This document shows positions 41,910 through 51,383 of a DNA stretch of 63,929 nt, one piece after another. Within the stretch, counting starts at the first letter, position 1; each line of letters begins with the position of its first letter. This DNA comes from Candidatus Bathyarchaeota archaeon (GTDB lineage: Archaea; Thermoproteota; Bathyarchaeia; Bathyarchaeales; SOJC01): contig CP070730.1 in NCBI GenBank assembly GCA_020351305.1, positions 1,249,758 to 1,313,686 of the forward strand, read 5' to 3'. A program made the translations under genes and the position numbers. The notes beneath the pieces were generated by a model, which was given only the letters and a program-made list of their open reading frames with translations, was not told where the DNA came from and did no database searches.

Positions 41910-42461
41910 TCATTTAGGTTTGACTTTTGAGATAACTTTCTTTCCATGCTTCTGAGGGATGATCTGTAGCACTGCATCCTCAAACTTTTTGATTTTTCCT
42001 TTGAAAAGACGATCGAGAAAAACTGCGAGACTCGCGCATTCTGAGTGAGGCTGATTTCCAATAGCAATGTTGAAATCCGAGATTTCAGGAGAAAAGAATT
42101 CGCTTGGGACCTTTTGGCTACCTACGATGACCAATATATCTTTTCCAGTTTCCTTTACCCGTTGGATGACGTCACCTACTTGGATGTTCTCACCATAAGC
42201 AGTTAGATGAACGACAAGACCATCTTTAGCTCTCCAATCTCTAAGAGCAGCTTTCCATGAAACGCCCATCTTGAAAAAGAATGGGCCGCCCCATTTGCTA
42301 ACGACTTCATCTATAGTTTTCTTGATTCTTTCATCCTTAACATCAGTTAATATTAAACCTGACGCACCCAAAGCTCTAGCTGTGAGAGCAACATGAGTTG
42401 TCAATCTTTCATCTCTATGCCGATGCCCCCATCTCAAAACTACAGCTTTAGACAAAGCCAT
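41910..42461 (-). CDS. trm56: tRNA (cytidine56-2'-O)-methyltransferase
   Basis: 183 residues. Archaea-specific SPOUT enzyme that methylates C56 of the T-loop. The diagnostic N-terminus VVLRWGHRHRDERLTTHVALTARALGA (split around residue 20) and the knot region VIVGSQKVPSEFF and NIAIGNQPHSE are present. It starts 4 bp after hflX, in the MBF1-HflX-Trm56 operon. Confidence 0.93.
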   Translation of the reverse strand: MALSKAVVLRWGHRHRDERLTTHVALTARALGASGLILTDVKDERIKKTIDEVVSKWGGPFFFKMGVSWKAALRDWRAKDGLVVHLTAYGENIQVGDVIQRVKETGKDILVIVGSQKVPSEFFSPEISDFNIAIGNQPHSECASLAVFLDRLFKGKIKKFEDAVLQIIPQKHGKKVISKVKPK

Positions 42462-42465
42462 TCCC

Positions 42466-43725
42466 TCAACTATCTAATTCTACAAGTTTTCTAACAGTTC
42501 CACCATGCTGTTTTACGCGTCCGAGAGCTTTATCTACAAAGTCGGGTATCGCTTCAAAGACAACATAAACAAAATTGTTCTCGTATTTCACGTTTTTCAC
42601 GTTAGTAAAATCGAAGAGCCATGAAAGAAAGGAGAGGGATTCATCCGAGAGTGGTATAGAAAAGGTTGCCTGTACATAATTTCTAAGATGCTTAGAGATT
42701 TGTTGTGTAAGTAGGTCAATGTTTATTTTTTTCAGGGCTGAGGTAGGTACAATATTTGCGGTGAAGTCTTCCAACGCCTTTGCTCGTTGTAGGATTTCAG
42801 ACTTTGATAAAAGATCTATCTTGTTAAGAGCAGTAACCACTGGAATGCCGTACGCTCCGATTCTTTGAATGGTATCAATGCATACAGAAAGCTTTCTTTT
42901 AATTTCATTCAGCTGTTCACTTGCATCAACAATTAGAAGTATTAAATCTGAGAAAATCGTTTCTTCCAAGGTTGAGTGAAAAGCCTCTACAAGTGTAAGC
43001 GGAAGTCGGTCAATGAACCCGACGGTGTCCGTAAAAAGCACCCGTTTCCCCATTAGGGTTACCATACGTGTTGTTGTTGAGAGTGTTGTAAACAATCCTT
43101 TGCCAGTCGAAACCGTTTCCTGAACTAGTGCATTGAAAAGTGTGCTTTTTCCAGAGTAGGTGTAACCCGCTAACGAAACAGATATGAACCCAAGTTCCCT
43201 CCTTCGTCTTCTGTGCATGCCTCTCTTTCTCTTAATTCTCTTCAACTTTTCTTGTATCGTATGAATTTGTTTCTGTACAGCTTCATGGTAAACATCAACT
43301 TCATAGGCACCGAGTCCCATGAAACCAGGCTGTTCTTCCATTTTCGCCAAGCGAACCTTTTCCTTTGCATGTGCCAGTTCGTATCGGAGTTTGGCTAGCT
43401 GAATTTGGAGCTTAGCCTCAGTTGTTGAAGCTCTCCTTGTAAATATTTCGAGAATCAGTTGAAGTCTATCTATTGATTCTACACCAGTGACTTTTGCCAC
43501 ATTGTAGGCTTGGACTGATTTGAGTTCATTGTCAAAGATTATCTTATCTACATTGTTTTTCTTGACCAATCCTGCAATCATTTCCACCTTACCTTTACCT
43601 ATCTGAAAGCGTGGATCTGCTTTACGAATTTGTTCAACAGAGGCAACAACTCTGTATCCAGCAGCTTTTGCCAAGTTTTCAAGTTCTTCCAGGCTACTTG
43701 GTTTGTTTGCTAATCGTCGTTGCAC
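42466..43725 (-). CDS. hflX: HflX-family ribosome-associated GTPase
   Basis: 419 residues from GTG 43725. N-terminal nucleotide-binding domain and coiled linker (KVRLAKMEEQPGFMGLGAYEVD), then a G domain with GYTYSGKSTL (G1), TTRM (G2), DTVGFIDRLP (G3), NKID (G4) and TSAL (G5). HflX splits or rescues ribosomes. The gene is packed between the MBF1 gene (10 bp) and trm56 (4 bp). Confidence 0.93.
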   Translation of the reverse strand: MQRRLANKPSSLEELENLAKAAGYRVVASVEQIRKADPRFQIGKGKVEMIAGLVKKNNVDKIIFDNELKSVQAYNVAKVTGVESIDRLQLILEIFTRRASTTEAKLQIQLAKLRYELAHAKEKVRLAKMEEQPGFMGLGAYEVDVYHEAVQKQIHTIQEKLKRIKRKRGMHRRRRRELGFISVSLAGYTYSGKSTLFNALVQETVSTGKGLFTTLSTTTRMVTLMGKRVLFTDTVGFIDRLPLTLVEAFHSTLEETIFSDLILLIVDASEQLNEIKRKLSVCIDTIQRIGAYGIPVVTALNKIDLLSKSEILQRAKALEDFTANIVPTSALKKINIDLLTQQISKHLRNYVQATFSIPLSDESLSFLSWLFDFTNVKNVKYENNFVYVVFEAIPDFVDKALGRVKQHGGTVRKLVELDS

Positions 43726-43735
43726 GATTATAGCC

Positions 43736-44266
43736 CTAGTTATTTTTTTGCCCCCGATCTTTCTTAATATTAATCAGATCGCCTAACGTGAGAGTTTTTG
43801 ATGTAGTAGCAGAGAGTTTTTTCGAAAGCTTTTCCTCAGTTGAGGGAACTAAAAGTTTGATTCTTAGCGCATATTGAAGTTTTTCAGTAAGTTTTTTGTC
43901 AGGCACCATTTTGCGGCTCTCAAGTTTCTTGAGCACAGAAACCTTCTCATTGATTTTTCTACCTAAATCTTCATGACTAAGGTCTTGCACTTCTCTGGCT
44001 CGACGTATTCTAACATTAAAATCATCAACTAGCTCTAGCGTTGACTCTAAAGGGAACTGACGCTTTGACGAGGGTCTCGATTCTCGTTTCAATTGTTTTT
44101 TAGGCCTAGTAGTAGTTATATTTGGTTTTTTTGTATTCATTTCCCAGCTCATTGAAGCAAGTTTGGCACAATCGCTGCAAACCACAAGTCGAGCTCGTTC
44201 AATTATAGCTTTGTAGGGCTTTCCTATTATGCGCTGGCCACAAACTTCGCACTGCAAGCTATGCAC
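43736..44266 (-). CDS. mbf1: Multiprotein bridging factor 1 (MBF1)-like protein
   Basis: 176 residues from GTG 44266. N-terminal zinc ribbon with CEVCGQRI and, 25 residues on, CSDC; then a basic linker and a cro-type helix-turn-helix (about 80-140, RRAREVQDLSHEDLGRKINEKVSVLKKLE split), and a Lys-rich tail. This is the archaeal MBF1 layout, and MBF1 has been linked to translation in archaea. It heads the hflX-trm56 operon. Confidence 0.88.
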   Translation of the reverse strand: MHSLQCEVCGQRIIGKPYKAIIERARLVVCSDCAKLASMSWEMNTKKPNITTTRPKKQLKRESRPSSKRQFPLESTLELVDDFNVRIRRAREVQDLSHEDLGRKINEKVSVLKKLESRKMVPDKKLTEKLQYALRIKLLVPSTEEKLSKKLSATTSKTLTLGDLINIKKDRGQKNN

Positions 44267-44326
44267 CTAAACTGTTTTACATACCTTCAGTTCTTTATAG
44301 TTGTCGTGTTGAATAAAGGTGCCACA

Positions 44327-44830
44327 ATGATAGATAACCCTTTGCAGAGAATCCGTTCTATCGCTGACTATCAGTTTGGACGATCAACAGGAGAAGTGGT
44401 TTTCCCCAACAGCGTGAATATTTCCGTTTCAAGTCGGACTGGCAGATTAAGATACATTCATTTAAATGGCAAGCTTTTGGCTACTCTACGCCCCACTGAC
44501 GGTCTTTTTTCGTTAACCCTCGAAGGTGCGCGCCGAATCATGCTTATTAAACCTCATCGATCGTGGGTCAAAATTCAAATCATTGCAGCTGATTTCATCG
44601 CTGCCGGGAAAAGCGTTTTCGCTAAACATGTTGCTGATTGTGATATGGAAATAAGACCTGAAGAAGAAGTTGTTGTCATTGATGATCGCCTTAGAGTCTT
44701 AGCTGTTGGAAGAGCAGTTTTGACTGGTGAGGAAATGAAATCCTTCAAAAGTGGCGTTGCTGTTCGAGTTAGACGAGGAGCTTCACAAGATTTGCAAGCG
44801 CAAAAGATGAAAGTTAAGAAGGAGAAATGA
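44327..44830 (+). CDS. PUA-domain RNA-binding protein
   Basis: About 167 residues from ATG 44327 (MIDNPLQRIRSIADYQFG), preceded by GGTG; earlier in-frame codons extend into the MBF1 start and are not needed. The C-terminal half is a PUA domain (about 78-155, with RPEEEVVVIDDRLRVLAVGRAVLTGEEM split), like that of archaeosine transglycosylase and related RNA enzymes. The N-terminal part has no catalytic motif. Probably a tRNA- or rRNA-associated factor. It is followed after 18 bp by the NAC gene. Confidence 0.78.
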   Translation: MIDNPLQRIRSIADYQFGRSTGEVVFPNSVNISVSSRTGRLRYIHLNGKLLATLRPTDGLFSLTLEGARRIMLIKPHRSWVKIQIIAADFIAAGKSVFAKHVADCDMEIRPEEEVVVIDDRLRVLAVGRAVLTGEEMKSFKSGVAVRVRRGASQDLQAQKMKVKKEK

Positions 44831-44848
44831 GAACTAAGTCTGGAGTAG

Positions 44849-45211
44849 GTGAAATTGCGCAAAGGCATGAGTCCCAGAGAGACAAAGCGGCTAATGAAAC
44901 GTATGGGCTTGATTATGGAGACAATGTCTGATGTTCAGCAAGTTATATTCAAAACTAATGAAAAAGAAGTAGTTGTGGAAGAACCAGAAGTAGCTGTTGT
45001 GAACCTTAAAGGGCAAAAAATGTTTCAGGTCACTGGAGGAAAAATCATTGAAAGAGAATTGACTGTTGAAGGAGAAAAACTGACGATTCCTGAAGAGGAT
45101 ATAAAGCTAGTGGCTGACCAGACTGGGAAAAGTATGGAAGAGGCAAAGCAAGCATTGGAGGAAAGTGGTGGAAACCTTGCTAAAGCGATTCTTCTTCTTC
45201 AAACAGGATAG
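44849..45211 (+). CDS. nac: Nascent polypeptide-associated complex protein (NAC alpha)
   Basis: 120 residues from GTG 44849. Binds nascent chains at the ribosome exit. The NAC domain (about 15-75, with VNLKGQKMFQVTGG) is followed by a UBA domain (about 82-118, EDIKLVADQTGKSMEEAKQALEESGGNLAKAI split). The length matches archaeal NAC. It stops directly against the convergent pyrI gene. Confidence 0.93.
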   Translation: MKLRKGMSPRETKRLMKRMGLIMETMSDVQQVIFKTNEKEVVVEEPEVAVVNLKGQKMFQVTGGKIIERELTVEGEKLTIPEEDIKLVADQTGKSMEEAKQALEESGGNLAKAILLLQTG

Positions 45212-46697
<1,486 letters not shown>

Positions 46698-46746
46698 AGG
46701 AAACTTCAAAAAAAAATCGTGCGCGTATTTTTTTAGTCATGGATTT

Positions 46747-47790
46747 CTAATTCTTCGCTCGCTTTAGTATTGTTTTAGCATTTCTCCATTGGTCACTTAT
46801 TATTTCCATGTTGCCTAAAACGTTTGCATGCAGAGAATAGAACATGTAGCACATATAGGAACATTTTGTGCATTTCTGGTAAGTTTTTCTCAACCTTTCA
46901 AGTCTTTGGCTTTGCCACATATTAGGTAGATCAAAAATGGTTGCAACAGGCTCTTGAAGATGACATCCAGCTACTCTTCCAAGATGGTCAATCATGAAGA
47001 ATGACTGAAGAGCTTTGCAATCCCATGCCCTATGGCCAGTTAAATATAATTCATTCAATGTATCCAGCATTTTTCTGGTTATTAGAATACCTCGATTTTT
47101 GCGTTTCTTTTTGGTAAGTGTGGTGAAAATTCCTGCAAGGTCTTCCTTATCGATGATTTCAAGTTCTTTATCATTTTCACCAATTTTGAATAGTGGTTGT
47201 GGAAGAGAATCATGTTGATATAAGCAGTAAAGAACTGGAATCTCTCTCTCTATGAAATATTCTGTAAAATCTAAGATCTCGTACATGTTAAGTTGTGAGA
47301 TTGTGGGGGAAACTCCTACTGTAATGCCTTGGTTGTGCAGAGTTTGAACTGTGTTCATTGCATTTTTCCAAGCTCCGTGGATCCCCTTAAGGTGGTCATA
47401 TTTTTTCTCGTCTAGAGTATCAAGAGATATTGCGACGAAATCAACTTTACGTAGGGCTTCTATTTTTCTTAGTGCTTGGCTTCCATTGTCGTAGATTGTT
47501 GTGATGAAGTGGTTGGAGGCGTAATCGATTATTTCTCCAATGTCTTCACGGAGAAGAGGGTTTCCTCCAGATAGTACAATTTCCATAACTCCAAGTCTGT
47601 GAAGTATATTTAGGCCTTCTTTTACTTTCTTCGTAGAAAGTTCCATTACTGGTCTCTTCTCTCTCCATACACCACAGCTTTTGCAGCGATAATTACACCG
47701 ATTAGTAAGCATCCATTGTACATGATGAGGCTTGTTAAGTGCAAGAGAACGCTTGAACAGGCTAAGAACTTTATAAACGGAAAGCCTCAT
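46747..47790 (-). CDS. Radical SAM protein with C-terminal Cys cluster motif
   Basis: 347 residues. The radical SAM triad is CNYRCKSC (Cys-x3-Cys-x2-Cys), with the SAM-binding GGNPLLR block. The C-terminal part has GCHLQEP and CTKCSYMCYMF, resembling the auxiliary-cluster region of SPASM-type proteins, though shorter. The reaction is unknown: the family includes peptide, lipid and sugar modifiers. RBS GGAG is 9 nt before ATG 47790. It is divergent from two glycosyltransferase genes, so a lipid or surface-glycan substrate is possible. Confidence 0.82.
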   Translation of the reverse strand: MRLSVYKVLSLFKRSLALNKPHHVQWMLTNRCNYRCKSCGVWREKRPVMELSTKKVKEGLNILHRLGVMEIVLSGGNPLLREDIGEIIDYASNHFITTIYDNGSQALRKIEALRKVDFVAISLDTLDEKKYDHLKGIHGAWKNAMNTVQTLHNQGITVGVSPTISQLNMYEILDFTEYFIEREIPVLYCLYQHDSLPQPLFKIGENDKELEIIDKEDLAGIFTTLTKKKRKNRGILITRKMLDTLNELYLTGHRAWDCKALQSFFMIDHLGRVAGCHLQEPVATIFDLPNMWQSQRLERLRKTYQKCTKCSYMCYMFYSLHANVLGNMEIISDQWRNAKTILKRAKN

Positions 47791-47924
47791 TTAAGATGCT
47801 CCATTGAAGGATTCTGCTTTTGAAGTGAGTTGTCCGGTTATTTAAGCATAAATGTTATAAGTGCTTTGTCAAATGAAGGAACCTAGGAAAACATTAAACC
47901 AAAAAAGTTGAGCTGAGTATTTTA

Positions 47925-48662
47925 ATGAAGGTAGATGTAGTTGTCCTAACTAAGAACAGTGAAAGAACATTGGATAAGTGCTTAGACTCCATCTACTTGA
48001 ATGTTCCAATCAACCGGCTAATTGTGGTGGATGGTTATTCAACAGACAAAACCTTAGAAATAATCGAGAAATACAATAAGAAATATAATAATGTCCTTCT
48101 GCTTTTTGAGAAAGGAACGAGAGGAAAGGCAAGACAAAAGGCTATTGAAGTGGTCACGACGGAATGGTTCATGTTCGTTGACAGCGATGTTATCCTATGT
48201 AATGAATGGTTCAATAAGGCGAAAAGGCTGATCAAAAGTAGCGTAGGTGCGATATGGGGAATAGAGGTTTGGTCAATTCTAAGAAATATGACCATCTTAA
48301 GGTTGTTTGAAAGAGTTACAATGAAGATTTTTGGAAAAAGAGGTGGCACTCATGATTTATTGGTTCGCCATAAGGCGGTTAAAAAAATTAAAATCCCTTC
48401 GAATTTACATGTTTATGAAGATGCTTATATCAAATCGTGGATTTGTAAGGAAGGATACAAGGTTGTTTCCGCTTATGAGCCTTATTGTATTCATTACCGA
48501 CCAGTAATTGTTTGGACAATTAAAAAAAGTGTTTCATTGGTGGCTAATGAATTGAAATTTGCAATTCGTTATCCACAACTATTGCTGTCATATGCTTTGT
48601 ATACAGCTATTGTCCTATATCAGAACCTGTTGCACAATATTAGAGCCAAATGCCAAGGCTAG
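47925..48662 (+). CDS. Family 2 glycosyltransferase, membrane-associated
   Basis: 245 residues of GT-A fold: VVVLTKNSERTLDKCLDSI at the N-terminus, VVDGYSTDKT for the nucleotide sugar, and the metal-binding DSD in MFVDSDVIL. A mildly hydrophobic C-terminus (LLLSYALYTAIVLYQNLL) may bind the membrane. Acceptor and sugar unknown. Probably acts in surface or lipid glycosylation with the gene at 48752. Confidence 0.85.
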   Translation: MKVDVVVLTKNSERTLDKCLDSIYLNVPINRLIVVDGYSTDKTLEIIEKYNKKYNNVLLLFEKGTRGKARQKAIEVVTTEWFMFVDSDVILCNEWFNKAKRLIKSSVGAIWGIEVWSILRNMTILRLFERVTMKIFGKRGGTHDLLVRHKAVKKIKIPSNLHVYEDAYIKSWICKEGYKVVSAYEPYCIHYRPVIVWTIKKSVSLVANELKFAIRYPQLLLSYALYTAIVLYQNLLHNIRAKCQG

Positions 48663-48751
48663 TTCTTGTTGAGAAGACAGCTTTGATATCCATATGCGTC
48701 TTAATATTTCATGTGTGGTAAATAGAAAAATCTTTTCAGAGGGAAGACTGA

Positions 48752-49519
48752 GTGGGTGTCTCTGTGGTCATTAGGTGTATTGGTCGTGAAAAATTATTTT
48801 GCGGAGTCCTAGATCATATACTCTGTCAAACGATCGCTCCCTCTGAGATATTAGTTGTCATGGATTCCATCAATGAGAGAGAAACAGCATACGTCAACAA
48901 GCATTTAGAAGCATATCCTAATTGCAAGCTTCAAACTTTTAGACATGAAGAGTTCTCACACCCATATTCGGTGAACCTAGGCGTAGATTCTTCAAAAGAG
49001 GATTTTGTATGTATCACTAACGGACACTCATTACCATCATCACCACATTGGTTGGGAAGTGGGTTGCGACATTTTGAAGATGAAAAAGTTGCGGCTGTGG
49101 GTGGCTTCTTTTTTCCCTCAAATAGAGGTTTTAGCAAGAACCTTTTCTTTCTAGTTGAGGGCCCAGCAAAGAGAATAAGTTGGGTTTCTACTATCAATTG
49201 CATTATTCGGAAATCAAGATGGGAAGAATATCCTTTCGATGAAAATTTATTAAATATTATTCCAGAAACGAAAAAATATGGTGGAGAAGATTACGACTGG
49301 ACTTTGGAAATGATTTCCAGAGGATTTAAGGTGGTTTTAGATCAAGATTTCAGTGTAGTACATGCTCATGAAAAAGACATTGTACTTGAAATTTGTAGAA
49401 ACTTGAGGAATTATTTCATCTACAGAAAACTACAGGAAAAAATTAAGAAGCTTAGGAGACCGAGAAAAGCCTTAAAATTTTCAAGGAAAGAATATGCGGA
49501 TAAAGAATTGCCCTCGTAA
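48752..49519 (+). CDS. Family 2 glycosyltransferase
   Basis: 255 residues from GTG 48752, with GAGGGAAG as a strong RBS. GT-A features: VSVVIRCIGREK, SEILVVMDS, NLGVDSSKEDFVCITNGHS (a TNG in place of the usual DxD), and GGEDYDWTLEMISRGFK, resembling the acceptor-site ED of family 2. The missing classical DxD is worth noting, though the HA-like GEDYDW region supports an active enzyme. It follows the first glycosyltransferase by 89 bp. Confidence 0.82.
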   Translation: MGVSVVIRCIGREKLFCGVLDHILCQTIAPSEILVVMDSINERETAYVNKHLEAYPNCKLQTFRHEEFSHPYSVNLGVDSSKEDFVCITNGHSLPSSPHWLGSGLRHFEDEKVAAVGGFFFPSNRGFSKNLFFLVEGPAKRISWVSTINCIIRKSRWEEYPFDENLLNIIPETKKYGGEDYDWTLEMISRGFKVVLDQDFSVVHAHEKDIVLEICRNLRNYFIYRKLQEKIKKLRRPRKALKFSRKEYADKELPS

Positions 49520-50527
49520 TCACTTTTTAAGAGCTTGCCATAAATGATCGGCTTTTGGTCTAGCAAGTGCCTTTGCCCCGCCACCTTTGAGAAGCATAAG
49601 GCGTTTCGCTGGAGTTGGTAAAAGTTCACCTATGATAGCTGCGGTAATCCTATTCTTCTTTAAAAGTTCCACAACATTGTTTGCATAGTCTTTCTCTGCA
49701 GCAATCAATAGACTTCCGGAGGCAATCAGCTGAAGTGGGTCAACTTGGAAGTACTCACAAATTCGAAGGGTCTCTTCAGCAACATATATTTTTTCTTCAT
49801 AGACCTTGAAGCCTAAATTTGAAGCGTCAGCTAGTTCATGTAATCCACCAGCAACTCCTCCCTCTGTTGGGTCATGCATCGCTGTCACGTGACCTGTCTG
49901 GAAGGCTAGAATGGCTTCTTCCACGATGCTCACCTGTCTGAAGAACCTCTCAGCCTTTTCTAAAGTTGAGCTACCAAGTTCCCTCTTAAGTTGGATGTTT
50001 TTATCTGTGGCCAGAATCGCTGTACCTTCAATTCCTGCAGATTTTGTGAGGATTAACCTGTTGCCAGTTTTGGCCCCTCGAGCTGTCACATATTGCCCTT
50101 TGTCTGTGACGCCCATGCAGCAGCCAACGATTACAGGAAATTGAAGGTTAGGGGTGGTTTCAGCGTGACCTCCTGTTACAGCAACACCAAGTTTCTTGGC
50201 GCCCAAGTTTATTTGTTTACAAATGGTTTCCACGGTTTCATTTGTCGAATTTTCAGGTAGTAGAAGGCAAGAAGAGAAAAAAGCTGGTTTTACACCAAAG
50301 GTGGCCACATCATTCGCGTTTATATTCACAGCCAACCACCCTATTCTTTCTAAGGCACCCGTAATTGGGTCCATAGAAGTGACAAGTGATTTGTTCCCAA
50401 CTTCGATTACAGCTCCGTCTAAACCATGAGCTGGCCCGACAGTAACCTCCCTGAGTTTTGCACCCAAATAGTTAAAAACTATCTCCTCGAGAATTTTGGA
50501 TGGAACTTTCCCAGCGGGAAGCTTCAT
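49520..50527 (-). CDS. AIR synthase/HypE-like protein without the HypE C-terminal Cys
   Basis: About 335 residues from ATG 50527 (GAGGT 6 nt upstream; ATG 50533 also possible). It belongs to the PurM/HypE/SelD superfamily: MDPITGA, the metal- and ATP-binding AVNINANDVATFGVKP, VTGGHAETTP and MHDPTEGGVAGGLHE. True HypE ends in a Cys that receives the carbamoyl group, but this protein ends HLWQALKK. No hydrogenase or other hyp gene is in the window. It is most likely an ATP-dependent enzyme of unknown substrate, as in the archaeal HypE-related family. Confidence 0.78.
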   Translation of the reverse strand: MKLPAGKVPSKILEEIVFNYLGAKLREVTVGPAHGLDGAVIEVGNKSLVTSMDPITGALERIGWLAVNINANDVATFGVKPAFFSSCLLLPENSTNETVETICKQINLGAKKLGVAVTGGHAETTPNLQFPVIVGCCMGVTDKGQYVTARGAKTGNRLILTKSAGIEGTAILATDKNIQLKRELGSSTLEKAERFFRQVSIVEEAILAFQTGHVTAMHDPTEGGVAGGLHELADASNLGFKVYEEKIYVAEETLRICEYFQVDPLQLIASGSLLIAAEKDYANNVVELLKKNRITAAIIGELLPTPAKRLMLLKGGGAKALARPKADHLWQALKK

Positions 50528-50612
50528 ACACATACCTCACAACGTCATGATATCTACGCTAGTAACATTGTAACTACGCCCAAAAAACCAGAATGAACAA
50601 AGCTCTGAAAAA

Positions 50613-51119
50613 TTAGGTCTCAATGATTTCAGGCAATCGTCTCCGTAAAATCACAGCTATTGGAATACCGACAACTCCCCCAATTGCTATTTGACCTATA
50701 TTACCTGGAATTTCTAGGAGTGCGGCTCCTATGCCCCACAAATAAACTTCAGTTATGAAATATCCGAAAATCATTTCAATGCCAGCCACAGTCACGGCGA
50801 TTATGTCTCTAAAAGGGCTTCTTCTATCAGAGATGAGACCTGCAAGAAAACCTTCTAAACCTTTTATGATTAGAGTGGGGACTGCGAAAACAGGGAATCC
50901 AATCAGATCCGCTAATGAGGATCCTATTCCTCCAGCAATGCCACCAACAACAGGGCCAAATGTTAACGCGCTGACAAAGATCATGACATCTCCAACATTG
51001 AAGTATCCTCCCATTGGATTAGGGATGCGTATAAGTAGAGTTGCTGCACACACTAGAGCTGCCATTATTGCCCAAAGCGATATTTGAATTAGCTTTGCCT
51101 TCGTAGAGTTGGTTTGCAT
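50613..51119 (-). CDS. ECF transporter S component
   Basis: About 168 residues from ATG 51119 (MQTNSTKAKLIQ). A TATA element about 29 bp upstream argues against the longer start at 51158. Five or six membrane helices, with the S-component signature GGYFNVGDVMIFVSALTFGPVVGGIAGGIGSSLADL (split around residue 55). S components capture vitamins or related molecules for energy-coupling-factor importers. No A or T components are here, so the ligand is not assignable and the energising module must be shared. Confidence 0.82.
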   Translation of the reverse strand: MQTNSTKAKLIQISLWAIMAALVCAATLLIRIPNPMGGYFNVGDVMIFVSALTFGPVVGGIAGGIGSSLADLIGFPVFAVPTLIIKGLEGFLAGLISDRRSPFRDIIAVTVAGIEMIFGYFITEVYLWGIGAALLEIPGNIGQIAIGGVVGIPIAVILRRRLPEIIET

Positions 51120-51142
51120 GCCTCTTAATCTGAAGAAAGGCA

Positions 51143-51153
51143 TATAAAAATAT
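51143..51153 (-). promoter_or_regulatory. TATA box of the ECF S-component gene
   Basis: The minus-strand sequence TATTTTTATAT is centred about 29 bp before ATG 51119, indicating a transcript with almost no leader. It helps decide the start. Confidence 0.4.
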
Positions 51154-51332
51154 CCCAACTAGACGCTACTACTCTTCTCTCTTTCGAGTTAGAAATCAGG
51201 GCAAGTGTCAGAGCAAGTGAAGGAGCAACGAAAGATGTTTCGAGATGCACGCGTGGCACTTGAGGAGATACATGTTCGCAAAGGAAACCTCCACCTAGTT
51301 TACGGAATGCCATTACCAGAAAGTCTGCGAAA

Positions 51333-51342
51333 TGCGCGCGCA
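51333..51342. repeat. Palindrome TGCGCGCGCA before the pepF promoter
   Basis: Alternating purine-pyrimidine palindrome immediately 5' of the TATA box at 51344-51357; related to the sites at 38856 and 54459. Confidence 0.35.
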
Positions 51343-51343
51343 G

Positions 51344-51357
51344 CATATATTTTTATA
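51344..51357 (+). promoter_or_regulatory. TATA box of the oligoendopeptidase gene
   Basis: CATATATTTTTATA, centre about 34 bp before ATG 51384. The predicted start site near 51376 makes the GTG at 51360 untranslated and supports ATG 51384 or 51393. Confidence 0.45.
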
Positions 51358-51383
51358 GTGTGTTGTTGAATTCATCAACTGGT

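Noticed and set aside
41783-42067. Open frame of 94 codons on the minus strand after trm56
   Set aside because: Overlaps trm56 out of frame, composition is not protein-like, and no RBS or family similarity is seen.
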